A DNA stretch of 64,000 nt from Smallanthus sonchifolius (GCA_023525975.1 CM042032.1:17552001-17616000); one strand, 5' to 3'; numbered from the stretch's first letter, positions 1-10,846 are shown. The notes: generated by a model not told the origin, from the letters alone. Numbers and translations: made by a program.

Positions 1-604
1 AGGCATTCACCCTTCGGATTGCACATGTTCTTTACTAACTTTCAGAACCCAAAACTTTGACGGGATTTTAAATAGGTAATTAGGTATGAAAGTGTATGGA
101 GTCTTAGATATAAATAAGTGTATGGTATAGCTTAGGATAGTATTTAGTGATATCAAATAGGTATTGTGCAGACAATTCAGATGGTGTAACAAATACAGTA
201 TCACAGGAGTGGTAGTTTTTTTTTTTTTTTTTTTTGTAAACATGTAGGTTATCAAGCACATAAGATAATTCGTATTGTATCATGTAATGTAATACACTAG
301 ATGATATGTAGGATAATTACACAAGGGTATTCTAAGGTTATAGACTATAGGCTAAGAATATATTTCAAGTAATCCATGTTGTTTCAAATAGTTGCATGTA
401 GTCCTTGGGATGTTTTAGTTCATGTAATTGTATCATTTAAACATAAGTAGATATATGTAGGTAAGTATGTGTATAAATAAGTATAGAGTGGAGTTCCTAA
501 TAAAAGACACGAGTTACACTCATGTTTGGGGACTCCTATGTTATAGTCTAGGTCATGTGTATCTAATAACCTAATTCCCTATAACCATGGCTCTGATACC
601 AATC
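1..604 (-). mobile_element. 5' leader of a minus-strand LTR retrotransposon, running off the window
   Basis: No coding frame is convincing here. The reverse complement of 590-601 reads TGGTATCAGAGC, the initiator-Met tRNA primer-binding site, three bases inside the LTR at 605-1029. The stretch is therefore the untranslated leader of an element whose gag and pol lie to the left, outside the window. A 20-odd T homopolymer lies near 217-236. The 84-residue frame at 7-261 is low-complexity and not credible as protein. The element class is probably Ty3/gypsy, inferred from the LTR style only. Confidence 0.6.
590..601 (-). promoter_or_regulatory. Primer-binding site (tRNA-iMet)
   Basis: A 12-nt perfect match to the plant initiator-Met tRNA 3' end complement, read on the minus strand and separated from the LTR end by a 3-nt spacer. 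It fixes the orientation of the element at 1-1029. Confidence 0.8.
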
Positions 605-1029
605 TGTCACACCCCGGCCGGCGGCGGATTATATGCCGGGGCTGACGCAGTTGTTCATAAGCACACGATCATCTATTAAATGTGACAATATTTATTCATC
701 AAAATTAAACGCATTCGTTACAAGTAGAAATGGATAATAAAGCGTTCAAACATGACATAGGTTGAATTTAATCTTTAATAGAGCTAGGTCTAATGTCCTA
801 AGTGATGACATTTACTCACATGTTTCAGGTGCACCTGTTTGAGGACTACTTGCTCACCTAGGACTTGGACCTAGTTTAATTTAAATTATGTTTTGAACGT
901 TTCATTTTCCTATGTAACGGATGCTTTTAATTTGAATAATAAATATTATCATATTTAATAGATGATCATGTGCTTATGAACAACCGCGTCAGCCCCGGCG
1001 TTTAATCCGCCGCCGGCCGGGGTGTGACA
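605..1029 (-). mobile_element. 425-bp LTR with about 95-bp terminal inverted repeats
   Basis: It begins TGTCACACCCCGGCC and ends GGCCGGGGTGTGACA. About 95 bp at each end are inverted copies of each other with only a few mismatches, so the unit can fold into one long hairpin. On shape alone it would be called a MITE. The primer-binding site at 590-601 directly abuts it, which makes it the 5' LTR of a minus-strand element. It interrupts the antisense ORF of the Tat copy to its right. The other LTR is outside the window, so no target duplication can be checked. Confidence 0.6.
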
Positions 1030-1434
1030 ATAAGCTAGTTCAGGGACACCAATGGTTAAAGAATGAAAACGGTTCAATCTCTCCAGAGTTTCCAAAATTC
1101 TCCAAACCATGGGCATCGTTTGGGAATAACACAGGCCGGTAAGCTTGAAAAACTGGGTGATGAGTGGACAAAAAGGATACGAGAGACCGAGAGTAAAAGG
1201 ATACGCAAGAAAGCAGACCCAAGTTTCAGAAATCATGTCGGCTTTCATCCTAGAATCAAAAGACCTAAAAATAGATTTTTTGGGAAAAACACAGATTGAT
1301 TTCAAAAGTTTTATATCTTGATCAGTGAAAGATAAGAGTTCAAGAACACAATGGTCAAGGCTTCCTTGATCCGATAAATCATCAATCATTTTAGCAACAA
1401 TAGAAGCAACCAATCTGGTCATTTTCTTACCCAT
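1030..1434 (-). pseudogene. Antisense accessory ORF of a Tat-type gypsy element, truncated
   Basis: The frame starts with ATG at 1434 and runs about 135 codons before it is cut by the LTR at 605-1029, after which the frame only reads transposon ends. The core includes SETWVCF, then a hydrophobic stretch, then SQTMPMVWR. The same protein is recognisable at 40594-41190, also antisense and also just upstream of a 3' LTR. Tat-lineage gypsy elements (Retand, Grande, Ogre relatives) are known to carry an extra antisense ORF between pol and the 3' LTR, often matching the putative gypsy-type transposon domain. Function unknown. The frame is open over this length but is clearly incomplete. Confidence 0.65.
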
Positions 1435-1686
1435 GATCACGAAAACTTAGAGAGAAAGAAGAAATCAGAAATCACAATAAAGATTGTTACCTGAGATCCC
1501 AGTGAGAAAAATTAGAGAAGATGAAGTTGGTATTAATGAAGAAGAAAGATAATTTTAAAGGAGTAATGATAACCTCCTCGAACAACGACGCATCAAAGCC
1601 TCGTTTCTCGCACCACGTCTTATCAAAGAGTTGGTTATAATTCAAAATTTGAAAATTTCACAGTTGTAACTCTTGTGTGCGGCTGT

Positions 1687-1702
1687 AAAATTTTGGGGAC
1701 AA
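1687..1702 (+). promoter_or_regulatory. Polypurine tract of the Tat-type element
   Basis: AAAATTTTGGGGACAA lies directly before the LTR start at 1704. The same motif precedes the second copy's LTR at 41464. It primes plus-strand synthesis and shows that this element is on the + strand. Confidence 0.65.
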
Positions 1703-1703
1703 T

Positions 1704-2291
1704 TGTTATGGGTTAAATTTCAATCAAGATCCTAAATGATGCATGATCCGGAATCTAAGATCCTATTAATGCTACTAACGGCTATTTGTCCTCTATTTCT
1801 TTTATATGCGTAGGTAAAACGTGTTGACTCATTTTATCCCTGAAGAAACGGGCGAGAAGTCAAAGAGAACGTGTAAAACTTGCGAGAGAAGCTCAATAAC
1901 GGTCATATTTGAATACCGAGTAAAGCTCCGGGACCCTCGGAAAGTTAGTTAGGATCATTTTTTGTATTTAATCAGCAGCTTGATCGATTAGCAACACACA
2001 CAAACACTTAGCATTATAGAATACTCGCAAACAGCTCTTTAACACTTAGATCTCGATCATTTGCTGCTCACACTTGTAATCTTTTTACCATTTATTCAAG
2101 AAACGAGGCAGGTGTCGATTGTCACCTCCCGAGGTTTTATGCAAGAGATCCTTAAAGGTCAAGGGCTTTCCTCGTAAACAACGGTGTCAAGTTCTACTTC
2201 TTTTTATTGATTTTCATTTATTTTACAAGCACGCTACCTCACTTACTAAGTTTGGTTACAAAATTGGTTTACTTAATTTTTACCCAAAACA
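1704..2291 (+). mobile_element. 3' LTR of a Tat-type gypsy element
   Basis: 588 bp, starting TGTTATGGG and ending CAAAACA. It aligns along its length with 41464-42049, including the shared block CTCCCGAGGTTTTATG and GGGCTTTCCTCGTAAACA. The LTR end is set by where that similarity stops (2291 against 42049). Only the 3' end of this copy is present, because its body to the left is replaced by the 1-1029 element. Confidence 0.65.
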
Positions 2292-2640
2292 ACCATCACC
2301 ATCTTCCTCAGCATCATCATCATCCCCATCATTACCATCTTCACCATCACCGTCTTCCTCAGCATCATCTTCTGCAGAAAAAATGTGGGCTTTACCGCTT
2401 GCATTGTAAGCCTCAATGTGGAACTTATGAGTATCAACCAAGTTGAACAACATAGCCCAACCCACATCTACACTAAGGTCTTTTGCCATCTTCTGCCATC
2501 CACCGGTAAAGTAGAAGAAGTGACTTTTCTTTTGGATCTCTAGCTCCCATAACTTACACCAACTGGACCCACCGAAAAGTTGTTGTTCAGATGTAGGTAC
2601 TCGTAACACAAAGGCAAGACCTAAAGGGTTGAAGAGGTTG
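2292..2640 (-). pseudogene. B3-domain-like gene fragment
   Basis: On the minus strand a frame of about 110 residues (2280-2609, extendable upstream to about 2640) has the spacing of a plant B3 DNA-binding domain: LRVPT, a Trp near the middle, YFTGGWQKMAKDLSVDVG, a hydrophobic strand and KFHIEAYN. It then runs into an acidic Asp/Glu tail coded by GAT/GAA repeats. The Tat LTR cuts it at 2291 and the Helitron at 2668 lies on the other side, so it is a fragment. B3 family membership is inferred from pattern, not from a search. The REM subgroup is possible. Confidence 0.45.
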
Positions 2641-2667
2641 CAACTAATGTGTGTGTATATATATATA

Positions 2668-2919
2668 CTAGGTTAAAAACCCGTGTATTACATGGGTAGA
2701 ATAAAAAAATATTATAGTTAGTAATAAAGATTTAAGAATTATAAAATGATATTTGAGATACTATATGATGAAATAAGGAATTGTTGCTAATGTGATAATA
2801 AAAGATATAAATGTAGGACATAGAATACAAATGGTGAAATAAGAGAAATGAAAAAAGAATTTTATGCTTATAGAATTATGACACATGGCGAAAACAATTA
2901 CTTATTTATTAGGTATAGA
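2668..2919 (-). mobile_element. Small non-autonomous Helitron
   Basis: Read on the minus strand it starts TCTATACCTAATAAATAAG at 2919. It ends at 2668 with a GC hairpin (CCCATGTAATACACGGG), a short spacer and CTAG. It sits between A and T, as Helitrons do. At 252 bp it has no coding capacity. The same termini recur at 33775, 45706, 46501, 47901, 50604 and 50769. Confidence 0.7.
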
Positions 2920-3207
2920 TATGTGTGAGTAAGTGAGTGATAGAAATTCTTTTAAAATGATGATAGGTAAAACCTAACATAAGAAGTTTGACTATTTTCT
3001 TAATTTTCCAAATTAAATGTGTAAACCGTTTAGTTTAACTAGATTTTTTTTAGACCAACAAACTCACACACAGTCTAAACCTACATACAATATGTTAATG
3101 ATTTTTTTATGAAGACGACGAAATTGTGTAATGACTAATATGTCGTTAGTTTAGAGAGAGGGAAAGTGAGGAGAGATTAATAGTGTGTGAATTTGTTAAT
3201 TAAAATG

Positions 3208-3405
3208 TTAATTGAGGTACTGGGTGGGCATATACTTTCTGGGTCTACCTATTTTCCTCTTTTCCACCATGGGTGCTTTCCCCTTCTCTTGGACGTACTG
3301 GGTGGGTGGATACTTTCTGGGTCTACCTCTTTTCCTCTTCTCCATCATGGGTGCTTTCCCCTTCTCTAAGACATACAGGATGGGTGAATCCTGCTCACTT
3401 TTCAT
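3208..3405 (-). CDS. Fragment of an AT-hook protein with two 26-residue repeats
   Basis: A 65-residue minus-strand frame contains two tandem copies of a 26-residue unit, each with EKGKAPM followed by a classic AT-hook core (KRKRGRPRKY and KRKIGRPRKY). The 78-bp DNA period (GTACTGGGTGGG at 3217 and 3295) gives the same unit. AT-hooks bind the minor groove of AT-rich DNA in the nucleus. No start, promoter or flanking exons could be assigned, so this is probably one exon or a relic. The + strand frames over the same bases are shadows. Confidence 0.45.
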   Translation of the reverse strand: MKSEQDSPILYVLEKGKAPMMEKRKRGRPRKYPPTQYVQEKGKAPMVEKRKIGRPRKYMPTQYLN

Positions 3406-3419
3406 TTTTTAACTTTTCA

Positions 3420-4190
3420 CAATCATAAGACAACAAAATTACAACTAGATTAGTATACCGGAAAAGGAAATTATTAATTTACCAAAGTAGTAATATTTCC
3501 AACAAAATTATATAATTCTGCATACACTTAATTACACTCATGGCTATCTATCATACGATCGACCACTCTCATCAATGACACATTTTTTTTTCTTGGGTGA
3601 GGTTTGAACCCACAACCTCTTGGTTGTGGACTCCCCTCTTACCCCCCCCCCCCCTCACCCCATTCGGTTGATATACATTAAGCTCATAACAAAAGTAAAC
3701 CACCAACACAAACCCGCCAAAGCCCCTAAATTAAAGAAATCAAACAGAAAAACCTAAATAAATCAGCTGAAAACAAGCAACGAACATCACACCTAACCTA
3801 GCTAGAGCAACGGCATCGCATTATGATGATCAATAATACACATATACGTTACATCCGATCGAACACAAACGGGGATTACCTTGGAAGACGGGAAGACGTT
3901 CCGGAAGTCGCTATAGGGGAGAGAATAAGAGAAGAGATGATCATAATTAACTATGATGAGGTTTACAAAACCATACATAAACCCACTTAACACACAACAT
4001 ACGTAAAAACAGTTTAAAAAAATAATTTAGAGATCATACCTATAGTTTAAAAAAAATATTAAAATCTTTAAATTTTTTAATTATAATTAAATGAAAATTT
4101 TAGAGATCATACAAGCCTGTAGTTTAAAAAAAATATAAATTAAAAAACTTAAAATGTACGATTTATAATTAATTAAATAAACAATTTAGA
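3420..4190. other. No gene seen; AT-rich, with a poly-C run
   Basis: There is no supportable coding frame. A 13-C homopolymer lies at 3642-3654, just after GGTTTGAACCC, a weak resemblance to a tRNA B box. The region from 4010 to 4200 repeats the phrase AGAGATCATACC three times within AT-rich DNA. Confidence 0.5.
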
Positions 4191-4198
4191 GATCATAC

Positions 4199-4347
4199 CT
4201 ATAGTTGTTGTTGATGATGATGATGATAACCCATATGATCGATTTGATAACATGTATGATGATCATGATGGTGATGATGATAACCCATATGATGATGATG
4301 ATCAGGCATATAACCCATATATATGATGATGGTGTCGATATATAACC

Positions 4348-4404
<57 letters not shown>

Positions 4405-4620
4405 GATGGTGCAATAACAACCCATGATATATGCATGCATTATAATTATGATGATAACCCATATGATGATGATGATGATGATGATGATGGTCAAGATGTT
4501 GATGATGATGATGGTTATGATGTAATGATGTTGTCGATGATGATTATAATGATGTTGATCCTGATGCTGATGATGATGATGATGTTGATGTTGATGATCA
4601 TGATGGCTCATAACCCATGC
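4199..4620. repeat. GAT and TA microsatellites
   Basis: Dense GAT/ATG trinucleotide runs (4205-4310 and 4440-4610) flank an AT dinucleotide run at about 4352-4404. Frames read from it are His-, Asp- or Ile/Tyr-only and are not genes. Confidence 0.85.
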
Positions 4621-5170
4621 CAACCATGTCTCACAACCAATAACCCACAACCAGTGTCACCCCTATAAGGCTTATGGGTCAAATGGGCCATGGGTCATGG
4701 GTGATATGGGTTATATATGGGCCTTATGGCATTATAACCCATGACAAATGATGTTGATGATGGTGTAATGATTATAAACCATATGATGATCATGATGGCT
4801 CATGAGCCTTGTAAGGCTCATAACCCATATATGACACCCCTAGACTCACAACCAATAACCCACAACAAGTGTGACCCTATAAGGCTTATGGGTCAAATAT
4901 GCCATGGGTCATGGGTGATATGGGTTATGGGCCTTATGTCATTATAACCTATGACACAAAAAGCCTTGTGATACCATAACACATGTCACCATGACTCACA
5001 ACCAATAACCCACAACCATTTGTGACTCCTATAAGGCTTATGGGTCAAATAGGCCGTGGGTGATATGGGTTATGGCATTATAACCCATGAAGTGAAAATC
5101 CTTGTAATGCCATAACCCATGTCACCCATTACTCATAACCAATAACCCGCAACTAGTGTGACCCCTCTCC
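4600..5170. repeat. Degenerate tandem array of an ATGGGTTA-rich unit
   Basis: The phrase CAACCAATAACCCACAA recurs near 4635, 4847, 4995 and 5135. Each is followed by GTGACCCCTATAAGGCTTATGGGTC and an ATGGGTGATATGGGTTA block. Spacing is about 145 bp where complete and longer in the first interval. There is no coding potential. Confidence 0.65.
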
Positions 5171-5223
5171 ATAAGAAAACTATATAGCCGATGCTCAAAC
5201 TATTTTGATGGACGAGTAGTTGA

Positions 5224-5454
5224 ACAATTTTTTATGATTATACCTTTAGTGAACAACCCAACGACGGACAACGAATTGGTGATGCTCAAAGGAATTTCAC
5301 TTCAAACCCTCCTACAGTGCCAAACCGTCATCCTCCCCTATCAAAGCGTTCTCCTGTGGCAAACTTCCCTCCGACACAAGAAGTCCTAAGTTGGGCTGAG
5401 GGTATGAAAACCGACCAAGGTGCGGCAATTATTTTTATTTATGTAATGTTTTAA
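5224..5454 (+). CDS. Unidentified 76-codon open frame just outside the SIRE-like element
   Basis: A frame open from the stop at 5221 to the TAA at 5452 reads like ordinary protein (NDGQRIGDAQRNFT, then TQEVLSWAEGMKTDQGAA). It has no good start codon and ends immediately before the GTAGG target duplication. It may be an exon or gene remnant into which the large element inserted. I do not recognise it. Confidence 0.2.
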   Translation, partial: TIFYDYTFSEQPNDGQRIGDAQRNFTSNPPTVPNRHPPLSKRSPVANFPPTQEVLSWAEGMKTDQGAAIIFIYVMF

Positions 5455-5459
5455 GTAGG

Positions 5460-5964
5460 TGTAGGTCCCTCGGGTGCCTCGGATCGTCACATTCAAGTGT
5501 GTTCCTAGTTGAACCGGGTGCGGAATGCCCGTGACTAGGTGGAGTATAAATCAACACAAAGTAAACCGACAACAAAGACACAAGATACTTTCAAACTTCG
5601 TCTAATGATAATCACAGATGGTTACAGTGAGAATGAGTGCGTACATAATTCTGTCACTAACTGGCTATATATACTAGACCTGGGCTCTGCGCACTTAGCA
5701 AGTGCGCTGGGCAAAATGCTCATGCAAACTTAGCAAGTACGCAAAGAGTTCTTGCGTACTTGCGAAGTACACAGGAGTTTACTCCTGCGCACATGCTAAG
5801 TCCGCAAAACACTTGGAGAAATTAGACAACGAGTACATATAAAAGTAAATACAACTCGATAGCTAATACATACAGACACTAAGATACAAAGTCTAATACA
5901 TATAAGACAAGTACAAAAGCTAAGACAATATCCAGAGTGTTTTTCACAAAAAATTTCTTCAACA
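5460..5964 (-). repeat. LTR 1 (outermost 3' LTR)
   Basis: 505 bp, TG...CA ends. It shares diagnostic variants with the LTR at 33097 (CACATTCAAG, GGAATGCCCG, GTGCGTACATAATTCT), so these two are the original pair. A polypurine tract (5965-5975) follows on the inner side. Four palindromes of the TGCGYACTT..AAGTRCGCA type lie in 5690-5810, several decayed. Confidence 0.85.
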
Positions 5965-7300
5965 AACTCCCCCTTATTGTCTTCGGTCATCATAGCTCCC
6001 CAGCTTTAGCTTCCATTTTCTTCTTGTAGTCAAGGAAGAACTTGACCACCTTGTCATATTTTGAAGCTAGGAACATTGTCCACTCGTCTGTGTACATACA
6101 ATACCTGTCAACTAGTGCCTCTAGATCTTTCACAGAGAAGTTGATGAAGTAGATCTCATCAAACACTCTGATCAGTTCTCTTGGCACTAAGCTTCCACTG
6201 TCGGACCAGACCTTTCTAATCACCACCGCCTCGACCGTTTTTGGATCAACGTACCAGTACCATATGTTACCGAGGATATCCTGAGATAACTTGCTCAGGG
6301 GAATCCTGGTTTCACACAGCACTGGCTTGTATACTAGTTTCTTTAAGCTTTTATGAGTTACGGGATGTCTAACATTCTTGTCCCTGACTCGCTTGGGCAC
6401 TTGAGGCTTAAAAACTTCAAACTTCCCAGATCTCCCCTCTCGCTGCAGACCATGCCCCAAACCCATCGCTACTGTGGGATTTGAGTGACCCAGCAGCTCT
6501 CGGTTTGCTAGGTTATCTTGGCAAGGACTTGAAAGCTTCGCTAGTTGGTTTCATGTATTGAACCCCCCATCTCGCTTGATTGAAAACAACTTCTTGTCCT
6601 CCTCGAACCTCACAGCTAAGATCATCCCTGTCACTCCATGTTTGTCTATGATTGATGTCTTTTTCCAGACAGGAGCCGGATCCTTCGATGAATTTGCATG
6701 CATATGTTTATCTTTCTGTGCCTCTGGATCCACAGGTGTAGGGTCGGCAGGGGAGGCTTCAGTTGATGCCTCAACAGCACTAGCAGGCTCGACTGAACCT
6801 GTGTCAAGATGAGTTTTAAAGGATGGAGCTTCAAAAATGTCTCCATCCTCAAACTCATACTCTCCTTCCCCGTCGCCCTTGGGAACTTCAATCACAACAT
6901 CCTTATCCTCCTCATCCCAGTCGTCACTAGACTCGATCTCTCCCTTTTCCAGATTGCCGAGAGCGTCAACCTGTGCTTCTTTGGAATAGTCTGGCTCTAA
7001 TAATAGGATCACATCTTCCGACACGTCGTCAGATAGATCTTTTAGTACATCAGCCACAGACTTTTCTTTATCACGCCCACAACATCACCTCCACCTTCAC
7101 TCTGAGTAGACTCCCCCTCAGCTATAGGCATGACAGAAATGGGAACAATCGCCAAAGCCAACAATTGCTGCTCACTTCCACCCGGTCCAGCTTCAGGATC
7201 CTTGTCCTGATCATCACCCTTAGTTAGATCAACTGAGTGACAAGCCACTTCACTGCTAGGCTTACGTGGTTGGTTTTCCAATAATTCTTTCAATCTCACT
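5965..7300 (-). pseudogene. Partial duplicate of the accessory-ORF 3' half
   Basis: This 1.34-kb segment repeats 7806-9090 closely. It holds the polypurine tract, the C-terminal domain of the accessory ORF (frame 5990-6466, with VPRELIRVFDEIYFINFSV), the acidic and Ser/Thr-rich middle (6551-7057) and part of the coiled-coil region (7042-7290). It stops abruptly at 7296 and is joined to four bases, CACT, that normally separate the primer-binding site from the 5' LTR. So gag, pol and most of the accessory ORF were deleted from what had been a complete internal region. Confidence 0.75.
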
Positions 7301-7805
7301 TGTAGGTCCCTCGGGTGCCTCGGATCGTCACATGCAAGTGTGTTCCTAGTCGAACCGGGTGCGGAATACCCGTGACTAGGTGGAGTATCAATCAACACAA
7401 AGTAAACCGACAACAAAGACACAAGATACTTTCAAACTTCGTCTATTAATAATCACAGCCGGTTACAGTGAGAATGAGTACGTACATAGTTCTGTCACTA
7501 ACAGACTATATATACTAGACCTGGGCTCTGCGCACTTAGCAAGTGCGCAGGGCAAAATGCTCATGCGTACTTAGCAAGTACGCAAAGAGTTCTTGCATAC
7601 TTGCTAAGTATGCAGGAGTTTACTCCTACGCACATGCTAAGTGCGCAAAACACTTGGAGAAAATAGACAACGAGTACATATAAAAGTAAATACAACTCGA
7701 TAACTAATACATACAGACACTAAGATACAAAGACTAATACATACAAGACAAGTACAAAAGCTAAGACAATATCCAGAGTGTTTATCACACAAAAGTTCTT
7801 CAACA
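7301..7805 (-). repeat. LTR 2 (internal LTR)
   Basis: 505 bp, starting TGTAGGTCCC and ending CTTCAACA, followed by the polypurine tract at 7806-7816. No duplicated target bases flank it (CACT on one side, AACTC on the other), so it did not arrive by its own insertion. It shares sequence with LTR 1 but carries its own variants (CACATGCAAG, GGAATACCCG). It serves as 3' LTR to the long internal region and as 5' LTR to the truncated one. Confidence 0.8.
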
Positions 7806-7844
7806 AACTCCCCCTTGACAACAGCTCTGGATTGTCTTCGGTCT

Positions 7845-10844
7845 TCACAGCTCCCTAGCTTTAGCTTTCATTTTCTTTTTGTAGTCAAGGCAGAACTTGA
7901 CCACCTTGTCGTATTTTGAAGCTAGGAACTTTGTCCACTCTTCTGTGTACATACAATACCTTTCAGCTACCGCCTCCAGATCTTTCACAGAGAAGTTGAT
8001 GAAGTAGATCTTATCAAACACTCTGATCAGTTCTCTTGGCACTAAGCTTCCACTGTCGAACCATACCTTTCCAATCACCACCGCCTCGACCATTTTTGGA
8101 TCAACGTACCAGTACCATATGTTACCGAGGATATCCGGATATAATTTGCTCAGGGGAATCCTGGTTTCACACAGCACTGGCTTGTATACCAGCTTCTTTA
8201 AGCTTTTATGAGTTACGGGATGTCTAACATTCTTGTCCCTGACTCGCTTGGGCAATTGAGGCTTAAAAACTTTGAACTTCCTAGATCTCCCCTCTCGCTG
8301 CAGAGTCTGCCACAAACCCATCGCTACTGCGTGATTTGAGTGACCCAGCAGCTCTCGGTTTGCTAGGTTCACGAGGTCATATCTTGGCAAGGAGTTGAAA
8401 GCTTCGCTAGTTGGTTTCTAGTATTGAACCCCCCAGCTCGCTTGATTGCAAAAAACTTCTTGTCCTCCTCGAACCTCACAGCTAAGATCATCCCTGTCGC
8501 TCAATGTTTGTCTAAGATTGATATCTTTTGCAAGACAGGAGCCGGATCCTTCGATGAATTTGTAGCAGACTCGACTGAAACTGTGTCAAGATGAGTTTCA
8601 AAGGATGGAGCTTTGAAAATCTATCCATCTTCAAAATCATACTCTCCTTCCTCGTCGCCCTTGGGAACTTCAATCACAACATCCTCATGCTCCTCATCCC
8701 AGTCGTCACTAGACTCGATCTCTCCCTCTTCCAGATTGCAGAGAGCGTCAATCTGTGCTTCTTTGGAATAGCCTGGCTCTAATAATAGGATCACATCTTC
8801 CGACACGTCGTCAGATATATCTTTCATTACATCAATTACAAACTTTCCTTTATCACGACCCGTAGCATCACCTCCACCTTCACTCCGAGTAGACTCCCCC
8901 CAACCATAGGCATGACAAAAATGGGAACAATCGCCAAAGCCAACGATTGCTGCTCACTTCCACTCGGTCCAGCTTCTGGATCCTGTCCTGATCATCACCC
9001 TTAGTTAGATCAACTGAGTGACAATCCTCTTCACTGCTAGGTTTAGGTGGTTGCTTTTCCAATAATTCTTTCAATCCCCCCCCCCGAGCAGCAAGCATCT
9101 TGGCCATATCATAGACCAGTTTCACCATAGTGTCATGTTCTAAACGCTGCTTGTCATCAGCCGCCCGCTGTTTCTTTAGCGCGGCCACCTCATCAATCAG
9201 AGAGTTAATCTGCCCCTGTTTTTTGTCAGATGCTTCCCTGGATTTCCGGACCGTTTCAAGTAATCCATCGACTTGAGTTTCTAGGGTAGTGATCCTAGCA
9301 TCACGAGGATCAGGACCCCTAGACGAAGATGCTTCGGCTTGATGAGTTGGGATGGTAAAGATTTTATCAAAATCAAAACCATGTGTAAAGTCAAACTCAT
9401 GAAATGATTCACTGATCGGTTGGAGAGTGGTTGCATGGATTGAGGTAGGGATGGTTGTTGTTTGGATGGTGGTTGGGGTGATGGTGATAGACTCGGTCAG
9501 AATTGGAGTCGTTACCGCCACCCGGACAGATTGTACATGGAGGGTTACTATCACAGGAACCTCCTATGTGATAGTAGTAGAAGCCTCAACAAATGTTACC
9601 AATGGCCTCCTCCTCTGTCGTCGATAAAGCTGTTGTGAAGGTGAAGTAGAAGTCGATTCAGTGCTCGCAGCTGTCACTGTTACTTGCCTCTGAGCACTTA
9701 CTTCCTCCTCACGAAGAATAGGTTGATGTTGCCTATCCCCCCGATGCTTGTTGATACTTTCCCGTCTGCATCTCTATATAGCAGCATTCGAATCAGAATC
9801 GGGTTCATATTCACTGCTAGTCTCTTGTCTTTTTCACTTGGAAGCTGACTCGGGAAGGGTCACCTTCATCAATCTCCTTGGGTGTGCCTGGGATGGTGCA
9901 TCATCGGAATCAGATGAATATGACTCGGTCGTTTCTGAGTCAGATTCTTTAGCACCCCCACTTCCCTGTTCTTCGTCTCCTCCTTCTTCAGACACTTCAT
10001 CCTCAGATTCAACTTCCTGTTGTTCATCACTGTGATCACTGAGTTCAGGCTCAGACTCTGCACTATACCATCTCCAATCTACAGGCGCCACATAAGCTTC
10101 ATTGATCAGGTGGCCAAAGAGTGGAGTATGCTCAGGGGTAGGTTCTACACTGCCTGGCGTTAAAAACTCTGAGAAAACTCTCTTGGCCACCCGATTCACT
10201 TGCAGTCTCTCCCCAATAGCAGGTAGATTTGGCAACACATCATTGATCAAAAGTTGCACAAATCTAGGGTATAACAAGAATTGAAACCTCTCCACTGTAT
10301 TACTCTGATCCACTAAAGCTTTGTAGCGCTTGTTGAGAGACAGCCCAACTATAGCGGCTGCTAGATCATGACCCATGGCATCCTTCCACGCCTTCCTGGA
10401 AGACATGAACACGATCATAATGTGGGCAAAGTACCTCCACTGATCCAGCACCCACATCTTCTTGTAAGATGAATAATCTTGCACAGCGACATATCCCATA
10501 TGTTGTCTCCAACACCCATCCACAAAGTAATCAGGATAGGAGACTGGGTCGGTTGCAAGATCTCTGAACTGTAAGACCAGCCTGATGGTGTCCTCAGAAA
10601 AGGCAAGATCATGACCTGCAACAGTTGCCCGAATGACATTGGGGGTTACTATGCAGTCATGATCTGCAGTATCCCAGAACTTCTCCAAGTATGGTCTTGA
10701 TACGACAGGGTCTGCGGATATAACATAGCTTAACCTTGAGCGGTTCAAGAAATCGATGATCTCCTGGTACTCAAGTGCAGCACCCTTCCATTCCGGTTCA
10801 GTAAGTGCAAGCAGATTAAAGTCACTTGTAAATGCACAGGCCAT
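7845..10844 (-). pseudogene. Accessory (env-like) ORF of the outer element
   Basis: ATG at 10844, two bases inside a predicted splice acceptor. The N-terminal part (9834-10844, about 335 residues) is a globular domain with TEPEWKGAALEY, PYLEKFWDTADHD and WRQHMGYV, followed by Ser/acidic tracts. Next come a Thr/Pro-rich stretch and a coiled coil (8880-9554), an acidic block (8621-8827), and a C-terminal domain (7845-8390, DLVNLANRELLGHSNHAVAMG). The pieces are separated by stops and frameshifts. A long ORF in this position is the env-like or accessory ORF of Sireviruses. I see no clear signal peptide or transmembrane anchor, so envelope function is not supported. The N-terminal domain resembles the putative plant transposon protein family, by impression only. 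Confidence 0.7.
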
Positions 10845-10846
10845 CA

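Noticed and set aside
605..1029. Free-standing MITE
   Set aside because: The inverted arms suggest it, but the iMet primer-binding site three bases away makes an LTR the better reading.
3595..3640. tRNA or SINE signature (GGTTTGAACCC)
   Set aside because: Only a B-box-like phrase. No A box, cloverleaf or poly-A tail was found.
4186..4650. 154- and 87-residue frames rich in His or Ile/Tyr
   Set aside because: They are translations of GAT and TA microsatellites.
5539..5733. 64-residue frame in LTR 1, also in LTRs 2 and 5
   Set aside because: It recurs only because the LTR recurs. It spans TATA and palindromes and is not a gene.
7845..10844. True retroviral-style envelope gene
   Set aside because: Its position fits env-like ORFs, but no signal peptide, cleavage site or anchor segment is visible. 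Accessory ORF is the safer call.
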